Positions 8,188 to 17,365 of a DNA stretch of 64,000 nt are shown here, one piece after another (the first letter of the stretch is position 1; each line of letters starts with the position of its first letter). Under the pieces are notes generated by a model that saw only the letters and a list, made by a program, of their open reading frames with translations, did no database searches and was not told where the DNA came from. The DNA comes from a bacterium. GTDB lineage: Bacteria > Bacillota_I > Bacilli_A > Izemoplasmatales > Izemoplasmataceae. The translations under genes and the position numbers were made by a program. The stretch lies in the NCBI GenBank assembly GCA_018400875.1, contig JAGYLV010000001.1, forward strand, positions 1-64,000, in the 5' to 3' direction.

Positions 8188-9684
8188 GTGTTAGAATCGT
8201 ATAAATCATTCATTACCTCGCAAGACTTACTCCATTACGTCGAATGGATCCAAGCCGTCAGAAACGATGATCTCACGGCTTTTTTAAGTGCATATGACCC
8301 CTCTGATAACCCGGTGGGCGAACTCTTTGATCCTTTAGAAGTCGTCATCGCGTATGGGGCCAACACCATTTTTGATTATTTCTTACTGCACGAAAACTAT
8401 TCCCACTATTACACCCCGTTTAATTTATCCATCCTCACCGTCTGCGCCATTTTTAAACAGGATGAATTCTTGCACCGGATGCTGGCGGAGTGGACGTTTA
8501 ATGATGATGATCTCATTGCTTTATATGATTACATCATCCAATACGGCTCGCTGTCGCACTTTAAAGAAATCTATCAACAGTTTCCCATCCAAGAAGAAGC
8601 GCACCTTGATTTACTCCGGTTAAGTTTGGACCATGAAAGTATTTTTTATTTCCTTAAGGCCCATACGAATTACCAGACCCTCATCATGCATCCCGATTTT
8701 ATTTATGATGTGGTTGCGTTCTTCCCTCAATTTTTAAGTGTTATCGAAGGCGCCGAAGACCTTTCCTACTTGAGTGAAACCGATGCGTTCATTCGCATCT
8801 TTGAATTCGAACGCTTCTCCGATTTCAAACGGACCTTAGATTTTTGTCTCAAACGGGGCATCACCGCACAGAGTGCGGATGATTACGGACTTAAACTCAT
8901 TCATTTGGCCTTAAGGCATGCGCATGAAGCCAAATACGTCGAATACTTAGTGGCCAGCGGGGCCGATACAAAAGCATTAACGTCACTCGGCTACCCAGCG
9001 GCGCATCAACTGATTTTAAGAGATGCTCGGTTTACGTTAGAAGTATCGCATCTGATCGATTTTGATCAGACGGATGCGGGGGGTAAAACCTTGAATGACT
9101 ATGACCGACTTGACCACAGTGAAGCCTTTCACGTGGAAGATGTGATTGCGATGATTCGAATGATTTTCAACCTCGATGAAAAAGCCATCTATGAACTTGA
9201 TGTGGAAGAATTTTATGCCCTTTCTAAACTTCACGGACTCAAGCTTTTTACGCCTTATATCACGCTCGCTGAATTTGAAACCATTGCCTTAAAAGATGCG
9301 TTTACTCAGCGCCTTTACGATACGGGGCTCGATGCCTTAGACACCGAAGGGCTTTCGCAAGTCTTTCAGACGAAATTCAACCATGACACGGATAAAACCA
9401 TTCAAATCATGAGCCCAATTGACCTCTTAGATGAGTATCATGCGATGTTTCAATCCTTTGCGGACGCCAACAATGCGACGTTTAAACTGGCCTCTGAAGG
9501 GTATGAAATCAATCAACTGGCGCAAATCGAATACACATTTAAGCCGCTTAAACCCTTAGAAAAAAGGGCGGTGGTGTATTCACACCTCGTTGATGTTTAT
9601 TTCATTCATATGTTTTATGACATTCCCTTTGACCACATTGACTATGCGCCGCTCATCTCCAAAAATAAACGCTTTTTAAGTTAG
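8188..9684 (+). CDS. Hypothetical protein with helical/ankyrin-like repeats
   Basis: About 498 residues, no signal peptide or membrane segment, acidic and rich in aromatic residues. The middle part (HLALRHAHEAKYVEYLVASG and the following TSLGYPAAHQLIL) resembles ankyrin repeats, and the N-terminal half reads as helical repeats; no catalytic motif was found and no named family was recognised. The start was set at GTG 8188 because GAGGA lies 7 bases upstream; TTG 8185 is the alternative. It starts 10 bases after the PerR-like stop and is followed after 9 bases by a membrane protein, so the three genes appear to form one operon under the PerR-like protein. Confidence 0.7.
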   Translation: MLESYKSFITSQDLLHYVEWIQAVRNDDLTAFLSAYDPSDNPVGELFDPLEVVIAYGANTIFDYFLLHENYSHYYTPFNLSILTVCAIFKQDEFLHRMLAEWTFNDDDLIALYDYIIQYGSLSHFKEIYQQFPIQEEAHLDLLRLSLDHESIFYFLKAHTNYQTLIMHPDFIYDVVAFFPQFLSVIEGAEDLSYLSETDAFIRIFEFERFSDFKRTLDFCLKRGITAQSADDYGLKLIHLALRHAHEAKYVEYLVASGADTKALTSLGYPAAHQLILRDARFTLEVSHLIDFDQTDAGGKTLNDYDRLDHSEAFHVEDVIAMIRMIFNLDEKAIYELDVEEFYALSKLHGLKLFTPYITLAEFETIALKDAFTQRLYDTGLDALDTEGLSQVFQTKFNHDTDKTIQIMSPIDLLDEYHAMFQSFADANNATFKLASEGYEINQLAQIEYTFKPLKPLEKRAVVYSHLVDVYFIHMFYDIPFDHIDYAPLISKNKRFLS

Positions 9685-9693
9685 GAGATTCCC

Positions 9694-10413
9694 ATGATTA
9701 TTGATTTTAAAAGCAACCTTGTCTTACTCATTATGAGTCTCATTTTAGCCGCCGTTTTAGGCGTTTACTTAGTCAATAACGCGGAAGGGACGGATGGTTT
9801 TACCTTGGTTGTCCTTGGGCTAATCTATTTGGTCATTACCTGGATGCAATTAAGACGGAATACCCAACGTATGGTTCAACAACTCGAAATGGTCTTAATG
9901 ATTCAACTGAACGTCAAAGATTACCGCACGGTGTATGAAAAGATGGTGTTCCATGGGTCTAAGTATTCCCCGCTTTGGAACGTTACCAAGCGTGAACGCT
10001 TAGCGATTGCCTACCTCATCGAAGGAAAGTACGAAGATGCCCAATCCTTAGTCGATGCCTTGGAAGATCACTACAAAGTATTTCTAGAAAGTGATCCGTA
10101 TTCGGCCTATTTACTGAGCGTCATTAAAACATTGCATGCCTTTTTAACGGGCTCAGAAGCGGCGGCGTTTAAAGCCCTCAAAGAAGAAGTGAAAGCATTT
10201 GAACGGTTACCGGAAAAAATTCAAAGCCAATTGAACGATAACCCCAGTGGATTCCACCGCGTCTTCGGTGAACTCAAAGAACACTTTAAAACCGAAGATG
10301 TCACATGGTTTAACGAGAAGACGCCGTTTATCAAAAGTGTGTTAGAACTGATTTATACCCAACAAAAAAAAGCGGACTTTAAGTCCGCCTTCGTAACTGA
10401 AACGTCTGCTTAA
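9694..10413 (+). CDS. Membrane-anchored protein with helical (TPR-like) cytoplasmic domain
   Basis: A 239-residue protein with two N-terminal membrane segments (about 8-28 and 36-55) followed by a soluble helical region. RERLAIAYLIEGKYEDAQSL resembles a TPR unit. Family not recognised. It is the last gene of the PerR-like operon. Its final codons lie in a GC-rich hairpin (10377-10391) and its stop is shared with the convergent gene and the terminator. Start has a GGAG site in good position. Confidence 0.65.
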   Translation: MIIDFKSNLVLLIMSLILAAVLGVYLVNNAEGTDGFTLVVLGLIYLVITWMQLRRNTQRMVQQLEMVLMIQLNVKDYRTVYEKMVFHGSKYSPLWNVTKRERLAIAYLIEGKYEDAQSLVDALEDHYKVFLESDPYSAYLLSVIKTLHAFLTGSEAAAFKALKEEVKAFERLPEKIQSQLNDNPSGFHRVFGELKEHFKTEDVTWFNEKTPFIKSVLELIYTQQKKADFKSAFVTETSA

Positions 10414-10429
10414 CGCAGGCGTTTTTTTT
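10400..10429. terminator. Terminator overlapping two convergent gene ends
   Basis: Stem AAACGTCTGC / GCAGGCGTTT with a five-base loop, then TTTTT on plus. It contains the stop codons of both the plus gene (10411-10413) and the convergent minus gene (10410-10412), which overlap by 4 bases. Confidence 0.75.
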
Positions 10430-10991
10430 CAGCCTTCGTCTTGAAGTATAACAAGGTACTGCCCAGCGCTAAGTAAAAAGCAATTATCCCAAGAATATAC
10501 AAAATAACGCCCGTCAAACCGGTCAATGGGATATCTAAGAAGAAGTAAGCATACGTGCCCGTTTGTGTCCCATAAATGAACGCATAAATCAGATACGTCA
10601 CCGGAATCACTAAATAGATGATCAGCGTGCGGAACTTAGGCATCGCATCTTGAACGCCAAAGATGAAATCAATCAATAGCACATAAGGCACCAGATAATG
10701 AAGTACGCCCCATTGCCACGCTGAATCTACAATGTCAGAAAAGATGGCATAATCATCAATCAACAAATTGACATAGACAATGTTGATGACCAGCCCAATC
10801 ATCACGCCTAAAATAATGTGTTTTTCTGGGATATATTTAAATAAAATCCCGAGCATTAATACAAAGATGATCACATTCCCCGTGTTGGTAAAGTAATTAA
10901 AAAACAAAAGCGGCTCTCCGTCATACGCTTGAATCAACGCAAGGCCTAAAATCACGGTTAACCCAATGCGAAATGCTTTTTTTAAAGTCAT
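10410..10991 (-). CDS. Pr6Pr-like six-TM membrane protein
   Basis: Integral membrane protein of 193 residues with six hydrophobic segments, resembling the Pr6Pr family (six TM regions in prokaryotes). The motif FNYFTNTGNVI near the first loop and HYLVPYVLLIDFIF in the middle are characteristic. No function is established for the family. The start was set at ATG 10991, 8 bases after AGGAG; GTG 11000 overlaps that ribosome site and is unlikely. It stands alone. Confidence 0.75.
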   Translation of the reverse strand: MTLKKAFRIGLTVILGLALIQAYDGEPLLFFNYFTNTGNVIIFVLMLGILFKYIPEKHIILGVMIGLVINIVYVNLLIDDYAIFSDIVDSAWQWGVLHYLVPYVLLIDFIFGVQDAMPKFRTLIIYLVIPVTYLIYAFIYGTQTGTYAYFFLDIPLTGLTGVILYILGIIAFYLALGSTLLYFKTKAEKKRLR

Positions 10992-11046
10992 GGCAGTCAC
11001 TCCTTTATAAATTGTAAACCAAGAGTATTATATTACACAAAATAAA

Positions 11047-11072
11047 AAAAACATCACCGAAGTGATGTTTTT
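11047..11072 (-). terminator. Terminator of groES-groEL
   Basis: AAAAACATCAC-CGAA-GTGATGTTTTT hairpin directly after the groEL stop, with a T run on the minus strand (A run at 11044-11050). Confidence 0.85.
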
Positions 11073-11079
11073 ATGGGGT

Positions 11080-12991
<1,912 letters not shown>

Positions 12992-13018
12992 TGACATTCC
13001 TCCATCATTAAAATGATT

Positions 13019-13045
13019 TTAGCACTCAACAATGGTGTGTGCTAA
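13019..13045 (-). promoter_or_regulatory. CIRCE operator (HrcA site)
   Basis: Half-sites TTAGCACTC and GTGTGCTAA separated by 9 bases match the CIRCE consensus (TTAGCACTC-N9-GAGTGCTAA) with one mismatch. It lies between the promoter and groES, where HrcA binding blocks expression until heat stress. Confidence 0.93.
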
Positions 13046-13049
13046 TATA

Positions 13050-13078
13050 CTTATACACCACCCCCAAATACTTGTCAA
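13050..13078 (-). promoter_or_regulatory. Sigma-A promoter of groESL
   Basis: On the minus strand TTGACA (13073-13078) and TATAAG (13050-13055) are spaced by 17 bases, immediately ahead of CIRCE. Confidence 0.85.
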
Positions 13079-13094
13079 GATGTGATGCTCAAAA

Positions 13095-13123
13095 TTGCAT
13101 AATAAAGGGGAATCTTCTATAAT
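13095..13123 (+). promoter_or_regulatory. Sigma-A promoter of the GlpP-like gene
   Basis: TTGCAT (13095-13100) and TATAAT (13118-13123) with a 17-base spacer, 17 bases before the ATG. Confidence 0.75.
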
Positions 13124-13140
13124 GACATAACGAGGTGAAT

Positions 13141-13677
13141 ATGTTTAATCAATTTGTTATTCCTGCCATTAGTACCCATCAAGCCATGCGCCATTTTTTT
13201 AAAACGGACCTGCAAATTGGCATTCTCATGAACTTTCAACTAGCCCAACTCGATGCCTTGATTGCCGACATGCGTAAGCACCAAAAGAAAGTCTTTGTCC
13301 ATTTAGAGCTGATTAAAGGACTGAGCAATGATGAATACGGCGCCATCTATTTGATTCAAAATTTTCAAGTCGACGGCATTATCACCACAAAACCACGCGT
13401 CATTGAACTTTGCCGGAAGCGCTCCACCTTTTCCATCATGCGGTTTTTCTTAAAAGACTCTCTCTCACTCAATCAAAGTTTAGAAATGATGAAACACTAC
13501 CAGCCCGATGCGGTGGAATTACTCCCCGCCATCCCGCACATGGTTAATTTAGTCAAACCCCATCATGATCTCCCCATCTTTTTAGGAGGTCTGATTAAAA
13601 CCCCGGAAGCAGTCGAAGAAGCCAGACAAAGCGGCGCCGTGGGAATTACAACATCCACGGAAAGCTTATGGAAATAA
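13141..13677 (+). CDS. glpP: Glycerol uptake operon antiterminator family protein (GlpP)
   Basis: Protein of the GlpP family, an RNA-binding antiterminator that in Bacillus subtilis lets transcription pass terminators in glycerol genes when glycerol-3-phosphate is present. The fold is a TIM-barrel-like one: HLELIKGLSNDEYGAIYL, VDGIITTKP, PDAVELLPAIPHMV and FLGGLIKTPEAVEEARQSGA are the recognised blocks. At 178 residues it is full length. Start set at ATG 13141; GTG 13135 overlaps the ribosome site. No glycerol kinase, facilitator or dehydrogenase is nearby, so its target lies elsewhere or its role differs. Confidence 0.85.
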   Translation: MFNQFVIPAISTHQAMRHFFKTDLQIGILMNFQLAQLDALIADMRKHQKKVFVHLELIKGLSNDEYGAIYLIQNFQVDGIITTKPRVIELCRKRSTFSIMRFFLKDSLSLNQSLEMMKHYQPDAVELLPAIPHMVNLVKPHHDLPIFLGGLIKTPEAVEEARQSGAVGITTSTESLWK

Positions 13678-13684
13678 AAAACCT

Positions 13685-13718
13685 AAAAAAAACATCCACC
13701 GGAGTGGATGTTTTTTTT
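13685..13718. terminator. Bidirectional terminator after glpP
   Basis: AACATCCAC-CGGA-GTGGATGTT stem flanked by A8 and T8 runs, between the glpP stop (plus) and the convergent lipoprotein stop (minus). Confidence 0.9.
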
Positions 13719-13720
13719 GA

Positions 13721-14239
13721 TTACTGAGCTTTGTCTAAAGCATCTTCAATGGCTGAGATGTAAGAGTCAACGGTAATGGATAAGCCAGCCACAGCATCGC
13801 TGGGGTTTTCAAACGATCCATCCACTAAGCTCCAGTCGCTGGGGACGCCTTGGGCGTCAACGACGGCTTGGCCGAGTGCGTCAACTTGTTCCCACCACAT
13901 CATTTCGCCTTCAACTTGGCAGTCAACTACACCACCGTGCATGTCATAGCCACAGCCGTCATCGAGGGCCCGTTTGGTGGTTGCGATTCCCTCAGTTGGG
14001 CCGGTGCGGCCTTCCCAAGTGATTTCGCCACCTTCTTCAGTTTTGAGATAAACTTCGTCGACTAAGACGCTTTCGATCATCCCATTTTCATCCACGGTGA
14101 CCACTGCGTATGAAGGTTGGTTTCCTACTGTATAGCCATGGTAAACACCAGGGGTATACTCACCTTGTTCAGCGCCGCCGCATGCTGCAAGCGTGCCTAC
14201 AAGAACCAGTAAAAACAGAGCGAGTAAAGATTTCTTCAT
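13721..14239 (-). CDS. Lipoprotein with FMN-binding-like domain
   Basis: Secreted lipoprotein of 172 residues. Residues 1-19 form a lipoprotein signal ending in the lipobox LAAC. The mature part starts YTPGVYHGYTVGNQPSYAVV and VDENGMIESVLVDEVY, as in FMN-binding domains of Rnf/Nqr/PplA-type proteins. The C-terminal DAVAGLSIT fits the ApbE flavinylation pattern D-x-x-[SAG]-G-A-[ST]-x-T except for Leu in place of Ala, so the last Thr is a candidate for covalent FMN. If so it would be an extracytoplasmic electron carrier; this is inference. It has its own promoter. Confidence 0.7.
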   Translation of the reverse strand: MKKSLLALFLLVLVGTLAACGGAEQGEYTPGVYHGYTVGNQPSYAVVTVDENGMIESVLVDEVYLKTEEGGEITWEGRTGPTEGIATTKRALDDGCGYDMHGGVVDCQVEGEMMWWEQVDALGQAVVDAQGVPSDWSLVDGSFENPSDAVAGLSITVDSYISAIEDALDKAQ

Positions 14240-14271
14240 GGAGATCCTCCTTTTACTTTTTAGATACCCTT

Positions 14272-14301
14272 ATTATAAACTGTATTACAACTCTCTGACA
14301 A
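14272..14301 (-). promoter_or_regulatory. Promoter of the FMN-binding-like lipoprotein gene
   Basis: Minus-strand TTGTCA (14296-14301) and TATAAT (14272-14277) with an 18-base spacer, followed by an AGGAGG ribosome site before ATG 14239. Confidence 0.65.
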
Positions 14302-14321
14302 CCGATTGTAAAGGAATTATT

Positions 14322-14366
14322 AAAACACGTTCCAAGCCTTATTCTAGGCGTTGGAACGTGGTTTTT
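14322..14366 (-). terminator. Terminator of the alpha/beta hydrolase gene
   Basis: Long inverted repeat ACGTTCCAAGCC / GGCGTTGGAACGT with A/T-rich flanks overlapping the hydrolase stop codon (14365-14367). T-rich sequence follows on both strands; the minus-strand use is expected from gene orientation. Confidence 0.8.
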
Positions 14367-15285
14367 ATTCGTTATTTATAAAGTTTTCAATTAAGAATGT
14401 GGTTTTTTCTGGTTGTTCGAGGTACGGAAGGTGCCCAGCGTCCTCAATGAATGCACTTTCGGCATGGGGATATAACTCTAAATAGACGTCTAATAATTCC
14501 GGCGGGGTCCACGTATCAAATTCTCCATACGTGATGAAAATCGGAATCGTTATTTCAGACACAAAATCCACCGGGAACTCACTGTCCACATCTTCTGAAA
14601 ATTTTTGAAGGATACGTGATGGGATTTGGTGATTTTGAATCAGTGCTGGGCGGAAGATGTCTTTAGGCAGTGGGTCTACCGGGGCAGAATTAAAACCTAG
14701 CCGTTGGAACCAATAGTTTTTAAACAAGACCGTATAAAATGGGCGGGGAATCCGGACTGGGTCCATTTCAGCGTCGGGGGCAACTGGATCTAATAAAAAC
14801 AACTTCTCCACCGCCGCCGATTCATGGGCCATGCGCTGAGCAATCTCACCGCCTAAGGAATGCCCCAGTAAAATATATGAATCAATCTCTAAGGCTTCGA
14901 TGGCTTTTAATAAGGTTTCGGCATGATTTTGATTGGTATAAAGATAATCTTCTGGCTTGTCACTCATCCCAAAGCCTGGGGTATCCAAGGCAATGACACG
15001 CGTATTAAATGTTTCAACGTCCACGCCGTCAAATAAATCGACGTATTCATAGCTACTACCTAAAAAGCCGTGAACAATGATGAGCGTCTGGTCGCCTTCT
15101 GGGATTAATGTCCGGTAGGCAATATCAAGGTCATCCACCGTCACGGTTTGATAGTCGTAAAGATCGGTATCTGAGGCTTGATGCCGCAGCAGTGCAATGG
15201 TGATTTCACTCGCGGTAAAACCGACAAACAAGAAACCAAAGATAGTGATGAGGGTCCATTTAAGAATGCTTCGCAATCGTTTCAT
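14365..15285 (-). CDS. Membrane-anchored alpha/beta hydrolase
   Basis: Alpha/beta-hydrolase-fold enzyme of 306 residues. An N-terminal hydrophobic segment (about residues 9-33) should anchor it in the membrane with the catalytic domain outside. Nucleophile elbow GHSLGG, catalytic acid in YGEFDTWTPPE and histidine in DAGHLPYLEQP are all present, with the oxyanion region HGFLGSSYEY. The substrate cannot be told; the family includes esterases, lipases and epoxide or haloalkane hydrolases. Start set at ATG 15285, 6 bases after GGGGGAG. Confidence 0.85.
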   Translation of the reverse strand: MKRLRSILKWTLITIFGFLFVGFTASEITIALLRHQASDTDLYDYQTVTVDDLDIAYRTLIPEGDQTLIIVHGFLGSSYEYVDLFDGVDVETFNTRVIALDTPGFGMSDKPEDYLYTNQNHAETLLKAIEALEIDSYILLGHSLGGEIAQRMAHESAAVEKLFLLDPVAPDAEMDPVRIPRPFYTVLFKNYWFQRLGFNSAPVDPLPKDIFRPALIQNHQIPSRILQKFSEDVDSEFPVDFVSEITIPIFITYGEFDTWTPPELLDVYLELYPHAESAFIEDAGHLPYLEQPEKTTFLIENFINNE

Positions 15286-15329
15286 AATCATCTCCCCCTT
15301 GATTATAGCACTAAGAAAACTTGCGAAGG

Positions 15330-15357
15330 TTTACATACGCTTTAGAGGGTTTATAAT
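15330..15357 (+). promoter_or_regulatory. Promoter of the LacI-family gene
   Basis: TTTACA (15330-15335) and TATAAT (15352-15357) with a 16-base spacer, 15 bases before ATG 15373. Confidence 0.7.
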
Positions 15358-15372
15358 GGAGAAGAGGTGCCT

Positions 15373-16353
15373 ATGGCTACAATTAAAGATGTTGCAAAGT
15401 ATGCAGGCGTGGGAATTGCGACGGTCTCTCGGGTCTTGAATAATCACCCATCGGTCCATCCAGCCACTAAAGATAAAGTCCTCCAAGCCATTGCCGCATT
15501 GGATTACATTCCTAATCAAATCGCAAGGAACATGACATCTCAACGCAGTGGCATCATTGCGTTTGTCGTTCCGATTTCCTATCATCTTTTTTTCTCTGAG
15601 ATGATTTTTCATGTCGAACAAGCTCTGGCCCGGCATAACTTACGCTTGATGGTTTGCAATTCGGGGTCCAATGCCCAACAAGAACTGGACCTGTTGGGAA
15701 TGCTTGCCAAAAACCAAGTGGACGGCATCATCTTTTTAACCAGCAATGACATTGAACATTTAATTGACCCTTCCAAACCCCTCATCTCCTTTGACCGGCG
15801 TTTAGAAGGTGTGCCCTATGTGAGTTCTGATAACTATGCTGGGGGGCAATTAGCCGCTAAGACGCTCTTAGCGTCGGGGGCTAAGAAATTGTTATTCATC
15901 GGCGATGATGCCCAAGGAGAGTTGTCCAGTATCACCACGGAAGTCTCTAAACGCCGGCAAGGGTTTAAAGATTACTTAGATCGCGTTGGGTTTCATGATT
16001 ACTCGCTCATCGAATACCCCCAAGGCGATATGTTCATCCCCAAAGCATTCATTCAAACCATGATTGAATCGCATCTCGATGTGGATGGCATTTTCACCAT
16101 TTCCGATGAACTGGCCCATTTCGTGATAAAAGTATTGCATGAAAACGGCAAGGACGTTCCCCAAGACATAAAATTAGTCGGCTATGATGGCACAGAAAAT
16201 CCTTTTGTGGACATTACCCCCATCACATCGATTCGCCAACCGGTTGAAGATATGGCCAATTATATAGTCGATCAAATGGTTCAACGCCTCAATGGGTTAC
16301 CCATTCAAAACCGGGTTTTTCCCATTTCACTGCGCCCCGGAAAAACGTGCTAA
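15373..16353 (+). CDS. LacI-family transcriptional regulator of the sugar island
   Basis: Repressor of 326 residues with an N-terminal LacI HTH (ATIKDVAKYAGVGIATVSRV, then LNN hinge helix) and a periplasmic-binding-protein-like effector domain (about residues 60-326; NQVDGIIFL, SFDRRLEGVPYVSSDN, GYDGTENPFVDITPITSIRQP). It sits directly ahead of the fructokinase-to-GH65 gene run on the same strand and most likely controls it. Start set at ATG 15373; the GTG six bases earlier is part of the ribosome site. Effector unknown, presumably a disaccharide or phosphorylated sugar. Confidence 0.9.
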   Translation: MATIKDVAKYAGVGIATVSRVLNNHPSVHPATKDKVLQAIAALDYIPNQIARNMTSQRSGIIAFVVPISYHLFFSEMIFHVEQALARHNLRLMVCNSGSNAQQELDLLGMLAKNQVDGIIFLTSNDIEHLIDPSKPLISFDRRLEGVPYVSSDNYAGGQLAAKTLLASGAKKLLFIGDDAQGELSSITTEVSKRRQGFKDYLDRVGFHDYSLIEYPQGDMFIPKAFIQTMIESHLDVDGIFTISDELAHFVIKVLHENGKDVPQDIKLVGYDGTENPFVDITPITSIRQPVEDMANYIVDQMVQRLNGLPIQNRVFPISLRPGKTC

Positions 16354-16367
16354 AAATTGAATAAAGG

Positions 16368-16403
16368 AAAACGCTTGACATTAATGTAAGCGTTTTTTAT
16401 AAT
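16368..16403 (+). promoter_or_regulatory. Promoter of the sugar operon nested in the lacI terminator hairpin
   Basis: TTGACA (16375-16380) and TATAAT (16398-16403) with a 17-base spacer form a consensus sigma-A promoter. The same bases form a hairpin, AAAACGCTT / AAGCGTTTT with inner ACAT/ATGT and one bulged G (16368-16398), followed by T6, which is a plausible terminator for lacI. The -35 lies in the left arm of the stem. Confidence 0.85.
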
Positions 16404-16410
16404 AAGGCTA

Positions 16411-16424
16411 TGAAAAGGTTTCCA
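16411..16424 (+). promoter_or_regulatory. Candidate LacI-family operator
   Basis: TGAAAAGGTTTCCA is symmetric at 10 of 14 positions and resembles LacI/CcpA operators (G.AA..TT.C core), located at the expected transcription start just downstream of the -10. It could bind the adjacent LacI protein or CcpA. Confidence 0.5.
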
Positions 16425-16473
16425 AAGCCTACATATAGACCTTAAACCGTTATTTTTACTGGAAGAAGAAGCG

Positions 16474-17364
16474 ATGAAATCAATTGACTGTGTTGCCTTG
16501 GGTGAAGTGCTTATAGATCTCATCACCACCGAAGAAGGTGAACGTGAGTTGGTCGGCGGAAGTCCGGCCAATTTGATCATCAACCTCGCCCAACTTGGGC
16601 ATCCCGTCCGGTTGATCAGCGCCACCGGCGATGATGCGGCGGGAATGGTTATCAGAAACCGGCTCAAGCATTTCCATATTCAAACCGATTCCATCACAAA
16701 GGTGGCTTATCCAACCAGTCGGGTGCGGCTCAATCAATCTTTGGCAACGCCCGTTCCAACGTTTGAACGGGGCGCCGATTTCCACATTGAATACCACGAT
16801 GCCTTAGCGACGATGGTTAAAGCCGCCCGCATCTTTCATTTCACCTACTGGCCATTATCGGCAAGCCCGGCCAAAGACACAGTATTTAAACTCATTGACG
16901 TGGCCAAAGCCCACGATACCTTAATTAGTTTTGATCCCAATTACCACCCGGATCTTCACACAGAAAATGGCCTGATTGGGCCTGAACTCATGGCCCTCTT
17001 AACGCAGATCGATGTGATAAAACCCTCGCTGGATGATGCAAAGAGGTTGTTTGAGATGGACGGGACCAAAGAAACGTTCATGGACCGTTTTGAAGCTTTA
17101 AATATCCCTCTAATCATCCTGACATTAGGGGAAGACGGGGTGTATATCAGCGACCATAAAGTGCGCACACACATCCCGGCCAAGGCGACTGAAATTGTTG
17201 ATACGACCGGAGCAGGCGACGCCTTTATGGCGGGCTTTTTATCCAAGTATTTATCCCAAAGTACGCTCACAGAAGCCGTGGCCTTTGCGCAGACCATGAG
17301 TGCACAGGCGTTAAAAACCATTGGGGCGATTGCTCCGGTTGAATCTTTGAAAGGGCATCGATAA
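16474..17364 (+). CDS. PfkB-family carbohydrate kinase, probable fructokinase
   Basis: Ribokinase/PfkB-fold sugar kinase of 296 residues. GGSPANLIINLAQLG near residue 28 is the first PfkB signature (substrate site) and DTTGAGDAFMAGFL near residue 245 is the second, with the catalytic Asp. Fructokinase is the best guess because it matches bacterial fructokinases in length and lies 1 base ahead of a sucrose-phosphate-synthase-like gene; it would make fructose-6-phosphate. Other hexose or nucleoside substrates cannot be excluded. The ribosome site (GGAAG) is weak. Confidence 0.85.
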   Translation: MKSIDCVALGEVLIDLITTEEGERELVGGSPANLIINLAQLGHPVRLISATGDDAAGMVIRNRLKHFHIQTDSITKVAYPTSRVRLNQSLATPVPTFERGADFHIEYHDALATMVKAARIFHFTYWPLSASPAKDTVFKLIDVAKAHDTLISFDPNYHPDLHTENGLIGPELMALLTQIDVIKPSLDDAKRLFEMDGTKETFMDRFEALNIPLIILTLGEDGVYISDHKVRTHIPAKATEIVDTTGAGDAFMAGFLSKYLSQSTLTEAVAFAQTMSAQALKTIGAIAPVESLKGHR

Positions 17365-17365
17365 T

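Noticed and set aside
10992-11000. GTG 11000 as start of the six-TM membrane protein
   Set aside because: It overlaps the Shine-Dalgarno sequence of ATG 10991. The same reasoning removed upstream starts for groES, rplU, ruvA, lon, tig, glpP and lacI.
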